The notes beneath the pieces were generated by a model, which was given only the letters and a program-made list of their open reading frames with translations, was not told where the DNA came from and searched no databases. Below, piece by piece: positions 5,722-11,368 of a stretch of DNA of 11,368 nt; positions within the stretch are counted from its first letter, which is position 1; each line of letters opens with the position of its first letter. Source of the DNA: Patescibacteria group bacterium (GTDB lineage: Bacteria; Patescibacteriota; UBA1384; XYA2-FULL-43-10; 1-14-0-10-43-13); assembly GCA_022705465.1 (NCBI GenBank), contig JAKJEK010000016.1, forward strand, positions 1-11,368. The letters run 5' to 3'. A program made the translations under genes and the position numbers.

Positions 5722-7401
5722 TTAACTTTTTATTATTTTTATGGATGTCTCACCGACGTTTCCTAGCACATCATACGCTTTCGCAGTCACGAGATATTCA
5801 CCAGCAGGGCTGGTAATAAACTTCCAGCGTCTGGCAATTATCATGGCATTAGATGTAGCTGACAGATTGCCATTAATATATATTTCAATTTTAACTACAC
5901 CGGTATTATCACTCGCGATAGCCTCAAGGATCAAGTTACCATCTATCCAATTATACGAATCACCATTCGGCTTAGTAAAAGCGACGACTGGAATTTCATC
6001 GTCGACCTGCGCTGCAACCAGACTATTTTTAATTGACACAGCAATAGAGACATCTGCTGTTGAGTCATTTGTATCATACGCCACCGCCCTAATTAGATAG
6101 CTTCCATTATCAAACCGGGTTGTGTCAACGGTTGTTTGATACGGGCTAGCAGTAACACTGGAGACAAGTGAATCATTGATAAAGAAATTGACTCTGCTGA
6201 CCGCTTTATCATCTTCGGCGCTTGCTGCCAATTTGACAGTTCCAGATAGCTCAATACCGGCTGGCGGAGAAGTTATGATAACCGAAGGCGCCAAGCTGTC
6301 CTGGGAATTTTCGATGATATTGGCGGCGATATTGTCCAGCCAGTTTTTCATAGCTAATTCCCCGGGAAGGCCATGCTCCGACCTCATCGCATGGTAACCG
6401 TAGCCTGAATACAAGTAGGAATAGTCTTCGGCAATGATTTCGGAATCACAATCAACCCAACTTTTTGAGCAGTTAACCATTATCCCATCTTTGGGTACTG
6501 ACCGTGCTTCATAGTAGCTATTGGGAAATCGCGATCCAGCGTCAAGATCGGCGGCCACCCATTTATAGTATTGGGTGTAGTGATGGCCATACTCATGAGC
6601 AAATACCAGTTTTACGTAGTCGGTGAAATAAGGGGAGTCTTTGAAATAATGGGTATTAATAGTAATCCATCCGTATGCCTCGATAATATCGCCGCTTCGA
6701 TCAATAGTATATGAACCGGCATATAATCCACTCCAACCGATTGGTCCGGCATCCTTAATTACCACCTCCCTAAGGGCTGAGATTTCATTACTCCACCGTA
6801 ACCGGGCGTTTAAATATGACTTAAGGACTCCACTCAGTAAAGCGTACTTACCGGTTTCATCAGTGATTTGTAGATCGCTTGGTTTTGATACTAAGGTTTG
6901 TAGGCCGGCAATCCGGTCTATCTCCTGCTGATCAATCTGTCCTTCGGCAACAATAACGGTTTTTGAACCATCGCTATTAGAAATAGTCTTTGTTGGTGTT
7001 CCCATTTTTGACGACTCAATGATCAGTGGGGGTTCATCAGCAATTGCTTGCTTTGCCTCCGCTGTCGGTTCATGACTTTCGATCTCATTAGGATCGATAA
7101 GCTCAAGAGGCCCAGATTTAATACTGTCCTTATCGCCTGATGCCAACTGGCTTGCACTGGTTGGCGAGATCGCTTGCTTATTTGTCAACTGGTTGACTTG
7201 CTGCCGTATTAATTCAAGCGGATCACCTCCTCGGTAAGAAATAAAAACCCAGGAAGTGCCTAATCCAAATGATGCGAACAGTAACAATGAAAAAAAGAGT
7301 CTCCGCATCGGAGTTCTTTTATGGTGGCGACAGATCTTACCCAATACTCCGAAGCTTAAGCCACCTCTGTTCTTTCTGGTATTTTTCCTGGTAGTAAGCA
7401 T
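5722..7401 (-). CDS. Exported HEYGH metallopeptidase-like protein with two Ig-like domains
   Basis: This is a predicted surface or secreted zinc peptidase, 559 aa from the ATG at 7401. Residues 34-54 form a hydrophobic segment (signal anchor or signal peptide). A second ATG at 7308 would give a classical MRRLFFSLLLFASFGLG signal peptide; neither start has a clear ribosome binding site. A low-complexity, polar linker (about 60-170) is followed by the catalytic region with FAHEYGHHYTQYY (H269, E270, H273), a zincin HExxH. E325 in EIIAEDYSY is a plausible third zinc ligand. C311 and C318 could form a disulfide. Two Ig-like repeats follow (about 372-459 and 468-558), each with the I-x-x-P and N/D-G-x-Y-x-(I/V)-x-A-x-A-Y-D pattern of bacterial Big_7-type domains, which often bind surfaces. 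It lies 100 nt after three pilin genes. The substrate is unknown; a role in pilus processing or host or surface contact is inference. Confidence 0.75.
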   Translation of the reverse strand: MLTTRKNTRKNRGGLSFGVLGKICRHHKRTPMRRLFFSLLLFASFGLGTSWVFISYRGGDPLELIRQQVNQLTNKQAISPTSASQLASGDKDSIKSGPLELIDPNEIESHEPTAEAKQAIADEPPLIIESSKMGTPTKTISNSDGSKTVIVAEGQIDQQEIDRIAGLQTLVSKPSDLQITDETGKYALLSGVLKSYLNARLRWSNEISALREVVIKDAGPIGWSGLYAGSYTIDRSGDIIEAYGWITINTHYFKDSPYFTDYVKLVFAHEYGHHYTQYYKWVAADLDAGSRFPNSYYEARSVPKDGIMVNCSKSWVDCDSEIIAEDYSYLYSGYGYHAMRSEHGLPGELAMKNWLDNIAANIIENSQDSLAPSVIITSPPAGIELSGTVKLAASAEDDKAVSRVNFFINDSLVSSVTASPYQTTVDTTRFDNGSYLIRAVAYDTNDSTADVSIAVSIKNSLVAAQVDDEIPVVAFTKPNGDSYNWIDGNLILEAIASDNTGVVKIEIYINGNLSATSNAMIIARRWKFITSPAGEYLVTAKAYDVLGNVGETSIKIIKS

Positions 7402-7501
7402 GGAATACTTATTAATTCCGCTTAAGCCATTAATCTTAACCTAATGCCAATTCGCTATCCGGCAGGGGGCGATACCATGCCTAGATATATCCTAGACCCC
7501 G

Positions 7502-8008
7502 CTAATTGCAACTAATTTCTTTAGTGGTCATGTTTGGTAAATAGTATACCGGTGCTCCGTTGGGCGCAGAGTTGTGGGTGCAATCTCCAGTAATACAATT
7601 ATGATAACGCTCCCGGCCAGCAGTATCACGGTAATTAATAAAGACGCCAGAGACCCATGCAAGACTGGAACCTGGCCGTGGACCAGTGGCAACTGTATGC
7701 CAGTTTTCGTAATCATAGGTCCAACCACCGCAGGGGGTTTTAGCAACCCAACCCTGAAAGTACTCGGAGAATTGAGGTGGGGCGGCATTAGGGCCAACGT
7801 CGCTGGGGTACCTGGCTCGCTCTGTGGCAAACATTCTAACCGCTTTACTAATCTGCTCCATATCAGCTGAAGCCTTAGCATAGCGGGAACGATTTTTTGC
7901 GCTGGAATAGTTAGTCAGTATTACAGCCGCAAGTACACCAACAATAGCCAGGATAATTACTAGCTCAATAAGGGTAAAAGCTTTTTGATTTTGATGTGAT
8001 AGGGGCAT
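7502..8008 (-). CDS. Type IV pilin / pseudopilin-like protein 3
   Basis: This is a 168-aa prepilin. The leader MPLSHQNQKA precedes FTLIELVIILAIVGVLAAVILTNY, the N-methylated hydrophobic helix of type IV pilins and type II secretion pseudopilins. The residue before the cleavage site is Ala instead of the usual Gly, while E5 of the mature protein is retained. A polar region with KNRSRYAKASADMEQISKAVRMFATERARYP follows, then a C-terminal domain rich in G, W and Y with four cysteines (TPC, HNC, GDC, ISC). The ATG at 8008 gives a 10-residue leader; ATG 8038 is also open but overlaps the previous gene, and neither has a good ribosome binding site. It begins 13 nt after pilin 2 and is likely coupled to it. 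It is the most divergent of the three. Confidence 0.82.
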   Translation of the reverse strand: MPLSHQNQKAFTLIELVIILAIVGVLAAVILTNYSSAKNRSRYAKASADMEQISKAVRMFATERARYPSDVGPNAAPPQFSEYFQGWVAKTPCGGWTYDYENWHTVATGPRPGSSLAWVSGVFINYRDTAGRERYHNCITGDCTHNSAPNGAPVYYLPNMTTKEISCN

Positions 8009-8021
8009 GGTTGGAAAATAG

Positions 8022-8588
8022 TTACTTTTGGATAACATACCTAAGCGAATTATAGATAAGTGGTTCATTGTTCCACTTGGCAGCTCCAGTAAACTGATCG
8101 CCATTACCTGAGGGATTTTCAAGGCCAGTAACAAGTTGATAATTATGCACAGTTTTTCCTGGAAAACCGGACCAGGCGCCACTGCAATAACGTTTTCCAA
8201 TAATACCATCATAAGGCGGTAAGACTGGCATGTAGCTACTTAGTGTTACCTGAAACAAAGCCCATTCCTGCACGTCAGTGCCGTATATATCATGGGCACA
8301 GTGATTTTGTCCACCAGAACCAGGGGCAGTATGAGTGATCTCTCCTGTTGAGCCATCAGGAAAGTGTCCTCTGTCTTCATAGAATAATCCGAGTGCGGTG
8401 GCAATTTGCTTAGTGTCAGCGACTCGTCTGGCATCGCGTGAGCGACTCCGGGCATTACTAACTCCGATAATTACAGTCGTTGCCAGTGTTGCGATAATAA
8501 CCGCTACAATTAATAGCTCTATTACCGTAAATCCGCTACTTATACGTCCGGGGTGATTTGATATATTTTGGCGTTTACTAGAGCGCAT
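8022..8588 (-). CDS. Type IV pilin / pseudopilin-like protein 2
   Basis: This is a 188-aa prepilin with a 19-residue basic leader ending in SSG, cleaved before FTVIELLIVAVIIATLATTV, so it is a canonical G|F site with E5 present. The segment SNARSRSRDARRVADTKQIATALGLFYEDRGHFP is the helix-to-globular junction seen in many Patescibacteria pilin-like proteins. The C-terminal part carries two cysteines (NHC and RYC) that could form one disulfide. An AGGAAAG ribosome binding site lies inside the end of pilin 1, and the ATG follows the stop of that gene by 7 nt. Processing would need a prepilin peptidase (PilD type), which is not in this window. Whether it is a major or minor subunit cannot be told. 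Confidence 0.88.
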   Translation of the reverse strand: MRSSKRQNISNHPGRISSGFTVIELLIVAVIIATLATTVIIGVSNARSRSRDARRVADTKQIATALGLFYEDRGHFPDGSTGEITHTAPGSGGQNHCAHDIYGTDVQEWALFQVTLSSYMPVLPPYDGIIGKRYCSGAWSGFPGKTVHNYQLVTGLENPSGNGDQFTGAAKWNNEPLIYNSLRYVIQK

Positions 8589-8595
8589 GATTATA

Positions 8596-9129
8596 CTACT
8601 TTCCTGGTCCAGTTACGCAGTATTCCATGCCGTCGACCCGGTCGTAACTAAACACGGGGTGGTTCAGGACGGCTTTCTCTGTGCCAAAACGCATGACATA
8701 TTCAAACGAAGAGAGAGGTTTGCCACCGCACGTTATGGTATTCGTTATGGATTGATTGGGAGTATAATACTCGTACGTATAACACTGGGATCCACTACTG
8801 CTATCATTTAAGGGATCTTTAGCAATCAATGGAAGGTATCCTTTGTCAGCAAGAGGTTGTAAGGCAGCTTGAAATTCGCTGTATCCACCTGGCGAACAGG
8901 TTCCACACCATTGGTCTCCCCCAATGGTGTTAGTGCATAGAGGATGGCTGCCCTCTGACTGGTTATATCCCTCAAGCGCAGCCTGAAGTGACGTCATATC
9001 AGAAACCCTCCTGGCATCGCGCGACCTGGTTCGAGCATTAGAATAACCAGCCGTAACCGCAGTCGCCAAGACAGCAACAATTACTACAACAATTAGAGTC
9101 TCTATCAGGGTAAACGCAGTTTTTTTCAC
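8596..9129 (-). CDS. Type IV pilin / pseudopilin-like protein 1
   Basis: This is a 177-aa prepilin, first gene of the pilin operon. The start is taken as GTG at 9129, giving the short leader MKKTA before FTLIETLIVVVIVAVLATAV. AGGAGG sits just upstream, whereas the GTG at 9147 lacks such a site. As in pilin 3, the -1 residue is Ala, not Gly; E5 is present. SNARTRSRDARRVSDMTSLQAALEGYNQSEG parallels pilin 2, pointing to duplication. The mature domain has six cysteines (PLC, QWC, GTC, QC, ITC, EYC), an even number consistent with three disulfides. It was not possible to tell a pilus subunit from a secretion-system pseudopilin. Confidence 0.86.
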   Translation of the reverse strand: MKKTAFTLIETLIVVVIVAVLATAVTAGYSNARTRSRDARRVSDMTSLQAALEGYNQSEGSHPLCTNTIGGDQWCGTCSPGGYSEFQAALQPLADKGYLPLIAKDPLNDSSSGSQCYTYEYYTPNQSITNTITCGGKPLSSFEYVMRFGTEKAVLNHPVFSYDRVDGMEYCVTGPGK

Positions 9130-9167
9130 CCTCCTCCTATTGAGCACTAAAGCAAGCTTTCATTAAT

Positions 9168-9196
9168 ATGTTAAACGCTTGATTGTAGCTTGTCAA
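9168..9196 (-). promoter_or_regulatory. Promoter of the pilin-metallopeptidase operon
   Basis: On the minus strand a perfect TTGACA (9191-9196) is followed after 17 nt by TAACAT (9168-9173, 4 of 6). A second overlapping pair, TTGTCA with TACAAT at 19 nt, is also present. Both would start transcription shortly before the GTG of pilin 1. No clear terminator separates this from the CcdA-like gene, so read-through from the metal/thiol cluster is possible. Confidence 0.5.
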
Positions 9197-9203
9197 CGAA
9201 TTG

Positions 9204-9239
9204 AGGTGACAACGTTTGATTGGATACCGAACATCACCT
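9204..9239. repeat. Short inverted repeat upstream of the pilin promoter
   Basis: AGGTGA (9204-9209) and TCACCT (9234-9239) are 6-nt perfect arms about 24 nt apart, in the gap between the CcdA-like gene and pilin 1. There is no U-run, so it is at best a weak terminator or an operator. It may be chance. Confidence 0.2.
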
Positions 9240-9244
9240 TCTTG

Positions 9245-10129
9245 TCAGTCGCAATCAATTGACTGGTGATTATCATATCTGTCTATTCTATGTTTTTTCA
9301 CTACACTAATTACAAGAAAAAGCAATAAACCAGCAAGAACAACAACCCATAGATATTCCGGGACCGATTGAGTTATAGATTTAATTGCTACGGCTATCCT
9401 TCCTGAATAGATATTAACTGAACTTTGATAATCACTATGAGTGATTAGTTTGTTATGAAAGGCTAGGTAGATAATTAACAGTCCGATGAGTACGAACGTT
9501 ATTCCAGAGATCAAATCTCCTATAGTAATTCCCCGATTAAACCAACGGATAACCGGTCTTCGTAGTGCCCTCAGTTTGCGTGAAAAGTCATACCGGTCTA
9601 GAAAAGCAGCGATAATAAATAATGGCAGCACCATGCCAAGAACGTAGCTTAGCGTATACATCACACCCCAAAACATTGAGCCGGGCAAGGCAGCAAGAGC
9701 CAAAACACCCGCAAGCACGGGTGCACAGCAAGTGGTGGCAATGCCTGAAAGGATCCCTAGAACATAAATTGAAAATACATCGTAGCTTTTTAGAGCGGGA
9801 TTAATGTTAGGATGAAACGAAAACTTTTTCCCAAGTAAGATTGAGAAACCTAGAAACAACATAAACCCACCACCAAAAATAAAAATTGTGTTATGGTAAG
9901 TATCAAGAAACTGGCCAAATGCAGCCGAGCCCAATCCGAGCGGCAGGAAAACCGTGAGAATTCCCAAGAAAAAGATGAAGGTCATTACAAAAACGGTCTT
10001 CTTTTCACGAAAGACCGAAGCTAGATACGACGGCAATAAAACAGTGACGCAACAAGGAGCAAGAAGCGCAGCTATTCCAGCAATGAAGGCGGCTACCATT
10101 GAAACAGTTGTCAGAGCATCCATAGACAT
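9245..10129 (-). CDS. CcdA/DsbD-like thiol-redox membrane protein with doubled cysteines
   Basis: This integral membrane protein is predicted to pass reducing electrons from cytoplasmic thioredoxin to extracytoplasmic thiol partners, as CcdA and the DsbD core do. It is 294 aa with about seven hydrophobic segments. The two conserved cysteine sites lie in the first and middle segments, LLAPCCVTVLLPSY (C26-C27) and GIATTCCAPVLAG (C134-C135). In the family a single Cys sits in each (PC motif); here each is a CC pair, which is unusual and might bind metal. The GTG at 10138 abuts AGGGAG with no spacing, so the ATG at 10129, with 8 nt spacing, is preferred. It follows the HMA gene by 21 nt and ends in TGA. 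The role may be metal transport, not electron transfer; substrate undecided. Confidence 0.8.
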   Translation of the reverse strand: MSMDALTTVSMVAAFIAGIAALLAPCCVTVLLPSYLASVFREKKTVFVMTFIFFLGILTVFLPLGLGSAAFGQFLDTYHNTIFIFGGGFMLFLGFSILLGKKFSFHPNINPALKSYDVFSIYVLGILSGIATTCCAPVLAGVLALAALPGSMFWGVMYTLSYVLGMVLPLFIIAAFLDRYDFSRKLRALRRPVIRWFNRGITIGDLISGITFVLIGLLIIYLAFHNKLITHSDYQSSVNIYSGRIAVAIKSITQSVPEYLWVVVLAGLLLFLVISVVKKHRIDRYDNHQSIDCD

Positions 10130-10150
10130 ATAATCCACTCCCTATAATTA

Positions 10151-10369
10151 CTATTGTGTTAGCGTGGCCCGGTATGAAGGATTTATCCCGTGGATGACTT
10201 GGACGGCTATCTCGGCATCAAAATTATCTTCAACTTCAAGAGAGCAACTACCCTTTTGGTAATTACAATCTGCGCTATATATGCCACCAACATCCTCCAA
10301 TTCGCCCTCTATCAGCATACCGCAACTTACACAATGCATTCCCTCTATTGCAATAACAATTTTCCTCAT
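10151..10369 (-). CDS. Heavy-metal-associated (HMA) domain protein, CopZ/MerP-like
   Basis: This is a 72-aa soluble protein of a single ferredoxin-like HMA domain. The metal site is GMHCVSC (C13, C16), the GMxCxxC motif that binds Cu(I) or Hg(II). Two further cysteines, C35 and C42, lie near the strand that faces the site and could add ligands or a disulfide. No signal peptide is seen, so it is probably cytoplasmic. Of two adjacent ATGs, the one at 10369 is chosen, 5 nt after AAGGAG; the ATG at 10372 would be only 2 nt away. It sits 22 nt after the TauE-cupredoxin gene and 21 nt before the CcdA-like gene. It likely ferries copper-type metal to or from the membrane partners. Confidence 0.9.
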   Translation of the reverse strand: MRKIVIAIEGMHCVSCGMLIEGELEDVGGIYSADCNYQKGSCSLEVEDNFDAEIAVQVIHGINPSYRATLTQ

Positions 10370-10391
10370 CATGTCTCCTTGTGTAACTAAT

Positions 10392-11368
10392 TTACTCAAC
10401 ATTAAATTCACCGTAGTACATGCCCATCGTACAGGTGAAGTATAATTTTCCGGCTTTGGTTGGAGTAAAGGTTAATGTTTTTGATCCAGTAACCGGAATA
10501 ATTGCCTGAACTTTAACGTCAGGGATAACAAAAGCGCGCACGCACCCCCTGGCACCATCATTTTCAATTGTTAATTCAACAGGTATTCCCTTCTTGATCG
10601 TAAGTCGTTCAGGATTGTAGCCGTATTCATCATTAATCTTGATCGTGACTTTTTGGATATTATTTTTGGAGGGTGTTTTATTGTTCGACTCATTTGGTGT
10701 CAGCGGTGAAGAATTGCCGCTTGAATTATTATTGCCATTACCTGGTTCATCAACCTTGCTAATTACACTATTGTTTGAGTTGCTAGCATTTTTAATTCTC
10801 ACTCCCAGGAGGGTCAGGCCATTATTGAAATTTAAAAATGCCAAGATAATGAGCGAGAAGGCAATGATTTTTAACAAAATTTGGTTGTATTTCTCGCTTA
10901 TTTTCACGGCAAACAAACCAAGTAAAAAGAATAATGGTAGAGTTCCAACGATAAAGGTAAACATGGTGGCTGCACCGGATAGAGCGCTGCCGGCGCCGAT
11001 AACCGAAACCATGATTGCAAGAGTTGTTCCGCAGGGCAGCAGGACAGTGAGTGCGCCGAGAATAGCGGCGGCAAAATCACCTTTATTCTTTCCGGCTCGC
11101 CGGATGTGTTGGCGGATGAACTTAGGCGGCTGTATTAAAAAATACCTAAAAATAGGATGGATTTTCAGAATCTCCAAGGCAATTCCAGTCATGTATATAG
11201 CGATAAATATTTTTAACCAACCCACCCCTGATGGCGACAGTGCAATCAACTTACCCAGCGCTCCTAACATCAGTCCGAGAATCGTGTAAGCGATGAGCTT
11301 CGCGGCCAGAAAAATAATAAGTGGTCTTACCCGAAAATGCCGTTTCCGATTTGGCACATTCGCTTCCT
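10392..11368 (-). CDS. TauE/UreH-like membrane protein fused to a cupredoxin-like domain (5' end missing)
   Basis: About 324 residues are visible and the frame is open to the window edge, so the true N-terminus lies outside. A GTG at 11357 is in frame but unlikely to be the start, because the family normally has further membrane segments before this point. Positions are counted from that GTG. Hydrophobic segments lie at about 12-35, 47-64, 94-120, 128-150 and 160-185. KIHPIFRYFLIQPPKFIR and LLGALTVLLPCGTT (C109) are characteristic of the UreH/TauE-SafE-like family. An Asn/Ser-rich linker (about 190-232) leads to a beta-rich C-terminal domain (236-321). It has C272 and CTMGMYYG (C309, M311, M313), resembling cupredoxin copper sites, although no ligand His is evident. 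With the following HMA and CcdA-like genes it forms a metal/thiol operon. The family is clear, the transported substrate is not. Confidence 0.85.
   Translation of the reverse strand, partial: EANVPNRKRHFRVRPLIIFLAAKLIAYTILGLMLGALGKLIALSPSGVGWLKIFIAIYMTGIALEILKIHPIFRYFLIQPPKFIRQHIRRAGKNKGDFAAAILGALTVLLPCGTTLAIMVSVIGAGSALSGAATMFTFIVGTLPLFFLLGLFAVKISEKYNQILLKIIAFSLIILAFLNFNNGLTLLGVRIKNASNSNNSVISKVDEPGNGNNNSSGNSSPLTPNESNNKTPSKNNIQKVTIKINDEYGYNPERLTIKKGIPVELTIENDGARGCVRAFVIPDVKVQAIIPVTGSKTLTFTPTKAGKLYFTCTMGMYYGEFNVE

Noticed and set aside
8009..8212. N-terminal extension of pilin 3 by 68 residues
   Set aside because: It overlaps the end of pilin 2 in another frame, and a pilin leader of that length is not expected; the leader-helix boundary supports a start near 8008.
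10639..11289. 216-aa plus-strand open frame opposite the TauE-cupredoxin gene
   Set aside because: It is antisense to a clearly recognisable gene, has no ribosome binding site, and its composition reflects the complement of membrane-segment codons.
1..11368. Recoded UGA (Gracilibacteria/Absconditabacteria code)
   Set aside because: The Nudix and CcdA-like genes end at TGA at sensible lengths, and the recognised genes read through without in-frame TGA under the standard bacterial code.
1..11368. CRISPR array, insertion sequence, tRNA or integrated phage
   Set aside because: No regularly spaced direct repeats, transposase, integrase or tRNA-like cloverleaf was recognised by eye; short RNA genes cannot be fully excluded without a covariance search.

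Overview
This window looks like a chromosomal segment of a bacterium, most likely a member of the Patescibacteria/CPR (Parcubacteria-like). That placement is inferred from three traits. The pilin-like proteins carry the 'NARxRSRDARRVAD…ALxxYyeDxGhfP' style common in that group. Deoxynucleotide synthesis is represented by an ATP-cone anaerobic reductase. Many start codons are GTG or follow short, tight gene spacing. TGA is used as a stop (Nudix gene, CcdA-like gene), so the UGA-glycine code of Gracilibacteria/Absconditabacteria does not apply. All recognisable genes except one lie on the minus strand, so transcription runs from high to low coordinates.

Right end (11368 to 9245): a metal and thiol cluster. 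It holds the 3' part of a TauE/UreH-like membrane protein fused to a C-terminal cupredoxin-like domain, a 72-aa heavy-metal-associated (GMHCVSC) protein, and a CcdA/DsbD-like membrane protein whose two conserved cysteine sites are each doubled (PCC and TCC). The spacings are about 20 nt, consistent with one operon for moving copper-type metal and/or reducing power across the membrane.

Middle (9240 to 5722): a sigma70-like promoter followed by three tandem type IV pilin/pseudopilin genes, then a membrane-anchored or secreted HEYGH metallopeptidase with two C-terminal Ig-like domains. The predicted mature pilins contain 6, 2 and 4 cysteines, all even numbers, which makes a link to the upstream thiol-redox gene worth testing.

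Centre-left (5720 to 2604): nrdD and nrdG, the class III (anaerobic, glycyl-radical) ribonucleotide reductase and its radical-SAM activase. Two NrdR-box-like palindromes overlie the candidate nrdD promoter. A 33-nt near-perfect palindrome sits between nrdD and nrdG, immediately before the nrdG ribosome binding site.

Left (2590 to 1): one plus-strand orphan gene with a strong ribosome binding site and a strong intrinsic terminator. Divergent from it is a three-gene minus-strand operon of triphosphate-acting proteins: a MazG-like pyrophosphohydrolase, a CYTH-domain protein and a Nudix hydrolase. The window ends in the first half of a ZIP-family metal transporter with its own promoter. No tRNA, rRNA, CRISPR array, insertion sequence or origin was recognised, and no gene-free stretch exceeds 300 bases.
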